NCBI RefSeq assembly: GCF_000877395.1
Contig: NZ_JYFE01000036.1
Location: 1-64,000 of the forward strand
Direction of reading: 5' to 3'
From: Jannaschia aquimarina
GTDB lineage: Bacteria > Pseudomonadota > Alphaproteobacteria > Rhodobacterales > Rhodobacteraceae
DNA: 64,000 nt
Shown here: positions 17,674 through 26,104 of the stretch, one piece after another
How positions within the stretch are numbered: the stretch's first letter is position 1
How the letters are laid out: every line of letters starts with the position of its first letter
Position numbers and translations under genes: made by a program
The notes under the pieces: generated by a model
Databases searched by the model: none
What the model was told of the DNA's origin: nothing
The model's input: only the letters and a program-made list of their open reading frames with translations

Positions 17674-19110
17674 ATGCAGATCCTCGTCAGCACACCGATC
17701 GTGTTCGCCTTCCTCATCCTGCTGGCGATCCGTGGTCCCTATGCGGGCCTCACCGCGCTGGCGGCGATCCTGCCCTTCGGAATGATGGCCGCCATCAACA
17801 TGCCTGCGATCGGCAACACGTCGATTCTGGGGATCGACCTCGCCGTGCTCACGATGTTCGTCCTTATGTTGCTGCGTCAGGGCATCTGGACGGATATCGG
17901 AACGGTCTTCTCTCCGGGTCGGATCGCTGTCCCGCTCCTGCTGCTGCTCGTCTGGGCGATCTTCGTCAGCGCCTTCATGCCGCGCGTGTTTCAGGGTCAG
18001 ACCGAGGTCTTCAGCCTGAGCCGCGCTGCGAACGTGGACGGGATCATCTCCATTCCTCTCAGGCCGACCACGGGAAATCTGTCGCAACTCTATCGGTACA
18101 TGCTGTGCCTCTGCATATTCCTCGTGGTCGCGCTCGTGATTTACCGGGATCCCCGTGCGGGTCGCCTTCTGACTGCGATGAAAGTGGCGACGGGTGTCCA
18201 TGTCGCCTTGGGTCTGGCGGATATTCTGAGCGCAGGCGCCGGGCTGTCCGCCCTCCTGTCTCCGATCCGAACAGCGAACTACGCGCTCACGCTCGGTCAG
18301 GAGATGGCCGGCCTCCGGCGGATGATCGGCGGGTTTCCGGAGGCGTCGAGCTACGGAGCCTTTGCGCTTGGCCTCTTCGGTTTCTGGCTGAGCCATTGGT
18401 TCACCGGCAGCGCGACGGGACGGCGCGGATCGGGGATCTGGCTTGCCCTTGCGACGTTCGCTCTGATCCGGTGCACGTCGTCCTCGGCCTATGTCGGGGC
18501 AGCCGGGTTCGTCTTTGTGTTCGCTTTGACCCAGATCTTCTCGGGGCAATCGCCGGGCCTCACGCGCGGGTCAAGCCGCATCCTGATCTCGGCCATGGCG
18601 ACGCTGCCGCTCGTGATTGTCGGAAGCTACGCGGTCTATTCCCTCGTCCCGGCCGTCGAGTCCTTCATCGACCGGTCCCTGCTGGACAAGCTGGACAGCA
18701 ATTCGGGCGTCGAACGGATGAGCTGGAACCGGCAGGCCTTCCAGAACTGGCTCGATACGAACCTGCTGGGCGCGGGTCTCGGATCGGTCCGAGCGTCCAA
18801 TTGGGTGCCGGCGGTGCTGGCGACATTGGGGCTGCCCGGCATGGTCTTCATGCTGATCTTCTACGCGCGCCTTCTTGCGACCCGCCTTTCCGGGGCGGAT
18901 TACGAGACGATCCGCGTCGCTTCCGCCCTCAAGATGGGATGCGTCGCTTTGATCATGCGCTCGCTCGTCGTGCAGGCGTCCCCGAATATGGGTTTTCTCT
19001 TTTTCTTCATGGCGGGCGGTGTCGCCGGCCTTGCGAGTGCCTATTGGTGGGCATCTCAGCAGGACGATCTGCCACCGAGGGAGAAGGCCGTTTCGATTGG
19101 CGCAGGCTGA
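17674..19110 (+). CDS. O-antigen/EPS polymerase-like integral membrane protein (Wzy-like)
   Basis: 478 residues, about 10-12 hydrophobic helices. A long soluble loop before the last helices (about 330-395) contains NSGVERMSWNRQAFQNWL and NLLGAGLGSVRASNW, the arrangement of the O-antigen ligase/polymerase (Wzy_C) family. It would join lipid-linked repeat units on the periplasmic face. The ATG at 17674 begins directly before the first helix and has only a weak ribosome binding site; the upstream frame to 17530 does not look like a signal region. It is followed by the flippase gene, forming the Wzy-Wzx pair. Confidence 0.8.
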   Translation: MQILVSTPIVFAFLILLAIRGPYAGLTALAAILPFGMMAAINMPAIGNTSILGIDLAVLTMFVLMLLRQGIWTDIGTVFSPGRIAVPLLLLLVWAIFVSAFMPRVFQGQTEVFSLSRAANVDGIISIPLRPTTGNLSQLYRYMLCLCIFLVVALVIYRDPRAGRLLTAMKVATGVHVALGLADILSAGAGLSALLSPIRTANYALTLGQEMAGLRRMIGGFPEASSYGAFALGLFGFWLSHWFTGSATGRRGSGIWLALATFALIRCTSSSAYVGAAGFVFVFALTQIFSGQSPGLTRGSSRILISAMATLPLVIVGSYAVYSLVPAVESFIDRSLLDKLDSNSGVERMSWNRQAFQNWLDTNLLGAGLGSVRASNWVPAVLATLGLPGMVFMLIFYARLLATRLSGADYETIRVASALKMGCVALIMRSLVVQASPNMGFLFFFMAGGVAGLASAYWWASQQDDLPPREKAVSIGAG

Positions 19111-19237
19111 GGACCCGGTTATGGATCGCGGAGCCGTTCGGCTGACCCGAGTTTAGAAGGCAGAGCTTTTTGATTGCATTTACGATTTTGGCGGGCAGCG
19201 GAAGCCGCGCCGCGTTGCTGTTCGGGACTGGCGGGGC

Positions 19238-20734
19238 GTGACGGATCTTCCTCCGGAAGGCGGCAAGACACTCGGTCGGCGGACGCTTGCCGGATCGATC
19301 TGGATGCTTTTCGCGCGGCTCGTCGTCCGGGGATCGGACTTCATCGTGCTGCTAGTCCTCGCCCGCCTCCTCCGGCCCGAGGATTTCGGCCTCGTCACCA
19401 TCGCGATGGCAATCGTCACGATCCTCGACGTCGTGACCGACCTGCCGTTGACCACCCCCCTGGTTCGGCTCGACAAGGTCGAGGACCGGCATTTCAACAC
19501 GGCCTTCACTCTCGGCTTGCTGAGAGGGACAGTCTTGTTCGCCATAGTGGCGCTGCTGGCCTACCCCGTTGCCGCCTTCTACGACGACCCGCGTCTTGCG
19601 CCGCTGTTACTGGTCCTCGGTATCGGCCCCGCGGTTCGCGCGATGATGAGCCCGAAGATGTCGGCCTTCTTCAAATCGCTGCTTTTCAGACAAGCCTTCA
19701 TCATGGATGTGGGTGGCAAGTCGCTCGGTGTCGTCGCCGCCATCACCTTTGGCCTTCTGACGCAAAGCTACTGGGCGCTCGCCGTCTCTCCGCTGGTGAC
19801 ACGCGTATCGGCGGTGTCGTTGTCCTACTGGCTTGCCCCCTACCGACCCCGTTTGTCACTCTCGGAATTCCGCTACTTCTGGGCGTTTCTCGGGTGGATG
19901 TTTCCGGCGCAGTTCACAGTTGCGATCGGCTGGCAGTTCGATCGGCTCTTTCTCGGAACATTCATCCCCACCGCAACTCTCGGGCTCTACGGCGTCGCGG
20001 CCAATCTGACGGGCATCGTCGAACAGTCGGTGCGGACGTCGGTCAACGCACCGCTCGTGTCGAGCTTCGTGATTGCGGGCAAGGACCGGGACAGGTTGCG
20101 AAGGGGGTATACCCTGGCGGATACGGCGATCCTGACGATGGGGTTGCTGGCCTACCTGCTGACGGCGGTCTTTGCGGAGCCGTTCGTCGCCTTGGCCTTC
20201 AGCTCGGAGTGGCAGGCCGCCGCCCCGTTCCTGCAATTGCTCGCCATCGCGATGATGCCAGCGCTTGTCCGCATCCCGTTCCGCGCGCTTGCGATGGCGG
20301 CGGGACGGACCGATCTCGTCTTCTTTGTGGCCGCGCTTGCCCTTGCGATCAGGGTTCCGGCCATTGCCTTCGGTTTCGCGTTCGCAGGGATCGAAGGCGT
20401 CATCGCTGGGATCGGGTTCGGGAACCTCGCGAATGCCGTGATCGCCATGGTGTTCGTACGAACGTTGACGGGCATGTCGGCGGCGGCCCAGCTCCGCTCC
20501 ATGCTGCGTCCGGTGGTCGCCACGTTGGTCGGCGCGGGCATTGGCTGGACGATCCTCCGGCTCATCGTCCCGTCTGAAGGCCTGGCCCTGTTCGGCGGCC
20601 TCCTGTTCGGCACGCTTGCCGTCTCCCTGGCCTACCTCGGCACCGTGTTCCTGCTCTGGCGGCTCGCAGGGTCGCCCGCCGGGATCGAGAAAAAGGCGAT
20701 CGGGCTCGTCGCGGACCGTCTCCGGCGGCGTTGA
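19238..20734 (+). CDS. Wzx-like oligosaccharide flippase (MOP superfamily)
   Basis: 498 residues, about 12-14 membrane segments. The N-terminal LAGSIWMLFARLVVRGSDFIV and LLRPEDFGLVTIAMAIV are typical of polysaccharide synthesis flippases (RfbX/WzxC group). It should move lipid-linked EPS repeat units across the inner membrane. The start is a GTG preceded by GGCGGGG; no better start is in frame. It follows the Wzy-like gene after 127 bp, and its stop is 5 bp from the convergent manC stop. Confidence 0.85.
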   Translation: MTDLPPEGGKTLGRRTLAGSIWMLFARLVVRGSDFIVLLVLARLLRPEDFGLVTIAMAIVTILDVVTDLPLTTPLVRLDKVEDRHFNTAFTLGLLRGTVLFAIVALLAYPVAAFYDDPRLAPLLLVLGIGPAVRAMMSPKMSAFFKSLLFRQAFIMDVGGKSLGVVAAITFGLLTQSYWALAVSPLVTRVSAVSLSYWLAPYRPRLSLSEFRYFWAFLGWMFPAQFTVAIGWQFDRLFLGTFIPTATLGLYGVAANLTGIVEQSVRTSVNAPLVSSFVIAGKDRDRLRRGYTLADTAILTMGLLAYLLTAVFAEPFVALAFSSEWQAAAPFLQLLAIAMMPALVRIPFRALAMAAGRTDLVFFVAALALAIRVPAIAFGFAFAGIEGVIAGIGFGNLANAVIAMVFVRTLTGMSAAAQLRSMLRPVVATLVGAGIGWTILRLIVPSEGLALFGGLLFGTLAVSLAYLGTVFLLWRLAGSPAGIEKKAIGLVADRLRRR

Positions 20735-20739
20735 TCGCC

Positions 20740-22185
20740 TCAATCCGCCAGGTCGGCGTTCCGCGCGTAGCGGTCCTCGTAGCGGACGATATCGTCCTCG
20801 CCGAGATACGAACCGGTCTGGACCTCGATCAGTACCATCGGGACCTTGCCGGGGTTCTCCAGCCGATGCGTCGCGCCGAGCGGGACGTAGATGCTCTCGT
20901 TCTCGGTCATCAGTCGGACGTCGTCATCGACAGTCACCCGTGCTGTGCCTTCGACCACGATCCAGTGTTCCGACCGGTGGACATGGCTCTGCAGGCTGAG
21001 AGCAGCACCCGGATGCACGTGGATGCGCTTCACCTGGAAGCGGGAGCCCGAGATCAGGCATTCGAACCAGCCCCAGGGCCGATGGTCGATCGGGAAGGTC
21101 TCGGCCTGAGCGGTCTTGCTTTCCCTCAGCGTGGTGACGGCTTTCTTGACGTCCTGCGTACGGCTCTTGTGCGCGACGAGAACGGCATCGTTCATCGCGA
21201 CCGCGACGATGTCCTTCAGCCCGATCCCCACGACTTCCACCTGGTCGCTCTCGGATCGGAGAAGCGTATCCTCGCAATCGATCGCCGTCGCTCGATGGTC
21301 GGCGACGACCCCGACGGGATCTGGGGAAGAGGCACGCCAGACGGCCTCCCAGTCACCGAGATCCGACCAGCCCGCGGTGAAGGGGACGACCCGTAGATCG
21401 GGGACCTTCTCCATGACCGCGTAGTCGATCGAGATATCGTCTGCTTCTTTCCATGGCTCGGGGGCGAGACGCAGGAAGCCGAGATCGCTCTGCGCTTCGT
21501 CCAGCGCCCGGGTGACCCAGGGCATGATGGTCGGGGCATGTCGTTCGAACGCCGCGACGATGTCGCGGACAGCAAAGAGGAAGATGCCAGCGTTCCAGAG
21601 ATAGCGGCCCGAAGCCAGCATCTCGGCTGCGCGCTGGGCATCCGGCTTCTCGACGAAGCCGCCCAGGGGCTGGACACCCGCGCCGGCCGCCTCGCTCAGT
21701 TCCAGATAGCCATAGCCCGTCTCGGGCCGGTCCGGAGCGATCCCGAAAAGACAGAGCTTCTCTTCCTCCACGGCCGCGAGGCCCGTGGCTACGGCCCGAT
21801 GATAGGCGTCTGTATCGGGGATCATGTGGTCGGACGGGGCGACCAGCATGATCGCATCCGGATCCTGTCGCTGTAGATGCAGGGCGGCGGCCAGGACGGC
21901 TGGGGCCGTATTTCGCCCCTCCGGCTCGATCAGGACGGCTGCGGGATCGACCCCGACATCCATCAGTTGCGATGTCACGATGAACCGGAAATCCGAATTC
22001 GTGACGATGACGGGATCTGCGAACCCGAACTCGGCGGGGCCGCCTGTCATCCGCTGCGCAGTCGACTGAAACAGCGTCTGCTCGCCGGTCACCTGTGCGA
22101 ATTGCTTCGGATAGCTCTTTCTCGACAGCGGCCAGAGTCGCGTGCCGGAACCGCCGCAGAGGATGACGGGAACAATGGTCTTCAT
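20740..22185 (-). CDS. manC: Mannose-1-phosphate guanylyltransferase / mannose-6-phosphate isomerase
   Basis: 481 residues, the normal length of bifunctional ManC/AlgA. The N-terminal nucleotidyltransferase has the signature GGSGTRLWPLSRKSYPKQF. The C-terminal cupin-type isomerase holds the block KRIHVHPGAALSLQSHVHRS, with metal-binding His residues, and EHWIVVEGTARVTVDDD. It converts fructose-6-phosphate to mannose-6-phosphate, and mannose-1-phosphate to GDP-mannose, in the cytoplasm. This supplies GDP-mannose or derived sugars (fucose, rhamnose types) to EPS. No phosphomannomutase gene lies in the window. It lies downstream of the exoY-like gene on the same strand after 117 bp. Confidence 0.93.
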   Translation of the reverse strand: MKTIVPVILCGGSGTRLWPLSRKSYPKQFAQVTGEQTLFQSTAQRMTGGPAEFGFADPVIVTNSDFRFIVTSQLMDVGVDPAAVLIEPEGRNTAPAVLAAALHLQRQDPDAIMLVAPSDHMIPDTDAYHRAVATGLAAVEEEKLCLFGIAPDRPETGYGYLELSEAAGAGVQPLGGFVEKPDAQRAAEMLASGRYLWNAGIFLFAVRDIVAAFERHAPTIMPWVTRALDEAQSDLGFLRLAPEPWKEADDISIDYAVMEKVPDLRVVPFTAGWSDLGDWEAVWRASSPDPVGVVADHRATAIDCEDTLLRSESDQVEVVGIGLKDIVAVAMNDAVLVAHKSRTQDVKKAVTTLRESKTAQAETFPIDHRPWGWFECLISGSRFQVKRIHVHPGAALSLQSHVHRSEHWIVVEGTARVTVDDDVRLMTENESIYVPLGATHRLENPGKVPMVLIEVQTGSYLGEDDIVRYEDRYARNADLAD

Positions 22186-22302
22186 GGTCGCTCCGATGGC
22201 GGACCCGGGATCGGTCCTGTTGGCGATGGCGTGTGACGCGGCCTTGAACCGCGTCGGTCACGGCAGGTCAACGGGAAGGCGGATCCGGGGCCGCCTGCGC
22301 TG

Positions 22303-22995
22303 TCAGCGACCGGTCCGAGCGATCACTGCGCCCAGCGTTCCGAGGATGATCTGGATATCCAGCCGAAAGCTCATCTTCTGCTGGTACTCGACATCCATCA
22401 TGACCCGTTCGTCGTAGGAGACATCGTTGCGGCCGGATACCTGCCAGAGGCCGGTCACACCCGGACGCTCGGCCATGTACTCGGCGGCATGGCATCCATA
22501 ACGCGGCAACTCTGCGCGGACGATCGGGCGCGGTCCGACGAGGCTCATGTCACCGCGGATCACGTTCCAGAGCTGCGGCAGTTCATCGAGGCTCGACTTC
22601 CTCAGGAACGCGCCCAGCGGGGTGACACGCGGATCGACCGTCAGCTTCTGATCCCTGGCCCATTCGGCCGCGGCGTCGGGGTTCTTGGCAAGATGCTCGA
22701 CAAGGGCAGCTGCCGCATCGACGCGCATGCTCCGCAACTTCCAGCACTTGAAGGGCTTGCCATCCCGGCCGATCCGCACGTGCCCGAAAAAGCCCGGACC
22801 GCCATCCCTGCGGACGGCCAGCCAGAGCACGAGGACGATAGGGGCGATCAACGGAAGCAGCATGAGTGCGAACACAAGGTCGAAAACACGCTTAAATGTT
22901 GAACGATACATGCCGCCAGTCCTCCGCGAGGGATCGGCCTGATCTACGTAAGCGCCCAAAGCATCAACTGATATTGCTCCGAGTTCCTTCGACAT
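22303..22995 (-). CDS. ExoY-like undecaprenyl-phosphate sugar phosphotransferase
   Basis: 230 residues. It initiates EPS repeat-unit synthesis by placing the first sugar phosphate on undecaprenyl phosphate. One N-terminal membrane segment ([20 protein letters not shown]) leads into the bacterial sugar transferase domain with [30 protein letters not shown] and [15 protein letters not shown]. The length is that of short ExoY-type enzymes lacking the extra helices of WbaP. The sugar could be galactose or glucose; this is not readable. The start at 22995 has a strong AAGGGGGAA site. The 5' leader is unusually structured (see 23028-23133). Confidence 0.92.
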   Translation of the reverse strand: MSKELGAISVDALGAYVDQADPSRRTGGMYRSTFKRVFDLVFALMLLPLIAPIVLVLWLAVRRDGGPGFFGHVRIGRDGKPFKCWKLRSMRVDAAAALVEHLAKNPDAAAEWARDQKLTVDPRVTPLGAFLRKSSLDELPQLWNVIRGDMSLVGPRPIVRAELPRYGCHAAEYMAERPGVTGLWQVSGRNDVSYDERVMMDVEYQQKMSFRLDIQIILGTLGAVIARTGR

Positions 22996-23027
22996 GTGTT
23001 CCCCCTTACCCAATCACGCTGTACGGC

Positions 23028-23133
23028 CCGTTCGTACGGGAACGGGCGAGAGCAAGACGGCAGGTCTCTGCCGTTGCCTACTCCCACCAGTTGTAAGGTC
23101 AAGGGTGCCGACACAAGTAGGCAATCCCTGACC
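23028..23133 (-). promoter_or_regulatory. Structured leader/promoter region of the exoY-like gene
   Basis: Several dyads are stacked in about 110 bp just upstream of the gene. They are CCCGT-TCGT-ACGGG (23028-23041), ACGGCAG-GTCT-CTGCCGT (23057-23074), and TTGCCTACT (23074-23082) paired with AGTAGGCAA (23116-23124). A looser dyad, GGTCAAGGG (23097-23105) with CCCTGACC (23126-23133), is also present. They could be RNA hairpins of a long 5' leader or operator dyads. A possible promoter (TTGTCG, 17 bp, GATAGG on the minus strand) lies just upstream, near 23133-23165. Confidence 0.5.
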
Positions 23134-23270
23134 TATCTGTTGACTTTATGTGCACGACAATTTGCCGGCGCACATGATTCGAGCGTAGTTCTACCACATT
23201 TCCCGCGTCTTACACTGTGCGGCAGGACACCGTTTCGAATCGCGAAATTCGCTGATTCGCCGGGCAACCT

Positions 23271-24194
23271 TTACTTCCATTGGTTAATTTCTCGCCCGAT
23301 CAGCCGTTCGAACTCTTTCGTCCGGGGGGCGAGTTGGTCCGTAAGCCAAGCCCGTGCCTCGCTTTCGTCGATGTCGGATTTCGAGAATTCCGTCGTGGCC
23401 GTCTTCCGCAACTGGGCGACGATACTCGCGGGAAGCCGCTTCCTCATGCTCGCCCAGAGCGCGGAATCCCGGAATGCCTTCACGAACGGCAGACGCTGCC
23501 GGCGGGAGACCGGCGGAGAGCGATGAACATCGGCGAGTTGCTCTTCGCTGTAGGCAAATGGCTCCAGCCCCAGCCAGACCATCAGGTCGTCCAGAACCTC
23601 TCTGCGGTTCTCGCGCAGTTCCTCGGCGACCAGCACATAGATCTGGCTGCGATCGAAATGCTCCAGATATTCGGACATCTGCAGGGCATAGTCCGACGTG
23701 GTCCGGTAGAGCGGATTCTCCCGGATCGCCCGGTCCAGGGGGAGGGGCTCGGCGAACTCCTTGAATTGCTGCCAGTAATGTCCGATGGCGCGGGTCACGG
23801 GCTCCCTTACAGTGTAGACGATCCGAGCATCCGGGCAGGCCGCGGCGATGCGTGCCGGGACGCCCGATCGGACCGGCGCCTGCGAATAGAAGACCGATCC
23901 CTCTCCGCGATACGTCGCGGCCTCTCCGCCCCGCCAGAGATCCAGATAGGCCTGCCAGTCATGGCTGCAGGCCTGCCGCGCCATGATCGGCCAGGCCTTT
24001 TCGAGTTCTTCCTGGTCCACGAAGAAGCAAGGCTCCTTCTCCCGGCTCATGTGGATCTCCGGATGGTGCCGAAGGTAGGCGTGCAGCGCGCTGGAGCCGG
24101 ATTTCGATGCGCCGATCACGAAGAGATTGGGCATCAGGGCCCGCGATGCCGGGTCGGCCGGGGGCGGTATCAGTCCCTGCGCATGATGGTTCAT
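23271..24194 (-). CDS. Sulfotransferase domain protein
   Basis: 307 residues. The PAPS-binding loop LFVIGASKSGSSALHAYLRH lies at about 24-43 and the 3'-phosphate motif VYTVREPVTRAIGHYWQQ near 128-145; both match the heparan N-sulfotransferase-like Sulfotransfer_1 family. HPEIHMSREKEPCFF is also typical. No membrane segment is seen, so it is likely cytoplasmic. It would transfer sulfate from PAPS to an EPS sugar. The start at 24194 has GAGGG upstream. It is divergent from a second sulfotransferase-like gene at 24407 and lies upstream of exoY, separated from it by a long regulatory gap. Confidence 0.86.
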   Translation of the reverse strand: MNHHAQGLIPPPADPASRALMPNLFVIGASKSGSSALHAYLRHHPEIHMSREKEPCFFVDQEELEKAWPIMARQACSHDWQAYLDLWRGGEAATYRGEGSVFYSQAPVRSGVPARIAAACPDARIVYTVREPVTRAIGHYWQQFKEFAEPLPLDRAIRENPLYRTTSDYALQMSEYLEHFDRSQIYVLVAEELRENRREVLDDLMVWLGLEPFAYSEEQLADVHRSPPVSRRQRLPFVKAFRDSALWASMRKRLPASIVAQLRKTATTEFSKSDIDESEARAWLTDQLAPRTKEFERLIGREINQWK

Positions 24195-24406
24195 CTCGCA
24201 TCACCCTCTGGTCGGCGTCTCGATCGGCGCAATGAGGACCCATTCCGGATCGCTCGCCCTCGACGTGGAAAGCTGCGGCCGCCTCTTTCGGCTTGCACAT
24301 CCGGGGCCCCTTGGCAAATGCGCCCCCCGCCGCCCCCGGCGCGCCTTGACTTCCCGGCCCGGACGCGCCGGTGTTTCCGGGTCAATTCAGGGGACACGGG
24401 AACAGC

Positions 24407-25186
24407 ATGACCGTACGTGACACCGCCAAGAGGGCCTTGGGCGCATCTGTCGCCACGGTCAGCCCCCAATGTCGCTACGACCGGCTGATCGTCGTGGTTG
24501 CGCATATGCGGTGCGGCTCGACCGCCCTCAGCAACGTTCTGTGTTCCCGCCCCGATATCTCCGGCTACGGAGAGGCGCATATCAGGTATGACGGGCAGGG
24601 CGCGCTTGGACGACTACTGGTAAATCAGGCGCTCCGCCGAAGCTGGTCTCCGAAGGCGCATTCGCTGTTCGACAAGATCCTGCACGACCGCCACGATCTC
24701 GATGCGACTCCCGGGTTCTACCGCGCGCGGGCCATCTTCGTGGTCCGACCGCCGGGGGCGACGATCCGGTCGATCCGCAAGCTCTTCTCCTCGCTGGACC
24801 GCGGAGAATACGAGGACGACGAGGCGGCGGCCCGCTACTATGCAGACCGCCTCGCAACCATGTCAGACCACTGGTTCCGGTTTCCTGTCGACCGGCGTGT
24901 CGGAATCCTCCATCCACACCTAATCAGCGACCCGGAGGCGACCCTCGCGCGGATCTCGTCTGCGCTTTCCTTCGATCCGCCGCTCGAGAACAGCTATGTC
25001 AGCCGGGCCGTATCGACGAAGGGCGGCGCCGGCGATCCGACGGCGAGTGCGAAACACACCCGGATCGAACGGCGGACAGGGCCGGAACCGGCCGACACGC
25101 TGGAAGGTCTCGCGATCTCCGAGGCCACCGCGCGTGACGTGACGGAGGCCTACAGGGCCTTTGCTTCTGTGATCGCCGCATCCTGA
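24407..25186 (+). CDS. Sulfotransferase-like protein
   Basis: 259 residues. The motif RLIVVVAHMRCGSTALSNVL (about 25-44) is a sulfotransferase P-loop-like PAPS-binding site of the short RCGST type, and AIFVVRPPGATIRSIRKLF resembles the 3'-phosphate loop. The rest is divergent; the C-terminal 60 residues are Ala/Thr-rich and may be partly disordered. The ATG at 24407 follows GGGGACACGGGA. It is divergent from another sulfotransferase and convergent, 9 bp apart, with a phosphatase gene. Function in EPS sulfation is inferred from motif and neighbours. Confidence 0.75.
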   Translation: MTVRDTAKRALGASVATVSPQCRYDRLIVVVAHMRCGSTALSNVLCSRPDISGYGEAHIRYDGQGALGRLLVNQALRRSWSPKAHSLFDKILHDRHDLDATPGFYRARAIFVVRPPGATIRSIRKLFSSLDRGEYEDDEAAARYYADRLATMSDHWFRFPVDRRVGILHPHLISDPEATLARISSALSFDPPLENSYVSRAVSTKGGAGDPTASAKHTRIERRTGPEPADTLEGLAISEATARDVTEAYRAFASVIAAS

Positions 25187-25195
25187 GTGGCGTTT

Positions 25196-25975
25196 CTAAA
25201 GCTCGACGGTCATGAACCTCACGTCGCCGTCCACTGATATGGCGGCCGAGGTCAACCGGCCTGTCTCGTATGCGCCGGTATCGACGGCGATGCGGCGGTC
25301 TTCGACGACCGGTTCGTCGACGGTGGTGTGGCCATGCGCAACCCATAGGTCGTCCTGACGCGGTTCGGCCAGAAATCTGGGATGCCCCCAGAGCATCGCC
25401 TCCGGACGCTGCCGTTCCATCGGCAAGGCCGGGTCGAGCGCGGCGTGGACGCAGACCAGGTTGCCCGAAGACCAATAGGTCGGCAGCCCTTCGAGCCACG
25501 TCACCGTGTCCGGCGAGAGGGCCTTTCGGAGCGACCGCGCCGCCCTGCGAAGGTCGTCCGAACTGTCATCAGCGCGGACCGGAACGATGCCGTAACTCAG
25601 AAGCGTCCGGATGCCGCCATGGCGGAGCCACCGGCGGGCATCCCCCTCCGGCACGCGGATGAAATCCAGCAGCATCCGCTCGTGGTTCCCCATCAAGGCG
25701 ACCACATCCAGATGAGGATACCGTCTGCCCAAGCGCCTCACGAGGTTCAGAACCCCGCGGCTGTCGCCGCCCCTGTCCACGTAATCGCCGAGCAGGACGA
25801 GGGCGCCCTTGTCCCCTGATCTCGACCCGGCTGACAGGTCCGCCTCGATCCCAAGAAGAGCTTTTTCAAGAAGATCCAGCCGTCCGTGAACGTCGCCCAC
25901 AACCCAGACCGGCCGCATCGGTCGCAGCGACCTGTCTTGAGGCGGAACCCCCAGAACTCGGGACAGGATACGCAT
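25196..25975 (-). CDS. Metallophosphoesterase, serine/threonine phosphatase-like
   Basis: 259 residues. All calcineurin-like phosphoesterase motifs are in order: VVGDVHGRLDLL, LLGDYVDRGGDSRGV, MGNHERMLLD, a later VCVHAALDP and AHGHTTVDEPV. These ligate two metal ions. The small size fits PrpA/ApaH-like bacterial phosphatases acting on phosphoproteins or dinucleoside polyphosphates. Such genes occur beside EPS loci, and a link to the sulfation pathway by-product PAP is possible, but nothing in the sequence fixes the substrate. An alternative start is the Met at 25918, just before the fold. The 5' end has no strong ribosome binding site. Confidence 0.84.
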   Translation of the reverse strand: MRILSRVLGVPPQDRSLRPMRPVWVVGDVHGRLDLLEKALLGIEADLSAGSRSGDKGALVLLGDYVDRGGDSRGVLNLVRRLGRRYPHLDVVALMGNHERMLLDFIRVPEGDARRWLRHGGIRTLLSYGIVPVRADDSSDDLRRAARSLRKALSPDTVTWLEGLPTYWSSGNLVCVHAALDPALPMERQRPEAMLWGHPRFLAEPRQDDLWVAHGHTTVDEPVVEDRRIAVDTGAYETGRLTSAAISVDGDVRFMTVEL

Positions 25976-26049
25976 AGGGTGTTGAGTGTGCTCTCGGCTG
26001 GTTCGCTTTCGCTATAGCTCACCCTTTCTTTCGGAACCATTGAACGTGA

Positions 26050-26082
26050 GACGGCCCCGCTCCTTTCCGAAGCGGGGCCGTC
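26050..26082 (-). terminator. Strong hairpin after the DUF2793 esterase gene
   Basis: A perfect 12-bp stem, GACGGCCCCGCT / AGCGGGGCCGTC, with a 9-base loop lies 22 bp past the stop at 26105. The tail has no good T-run on either strand, so it may act as a 3' stabilising hairpin or a weak terminator. Confidence 0.6.
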
Positions 26083-26104
26083 GCGATGTTCGTTTTCGAA
26101 GGCG

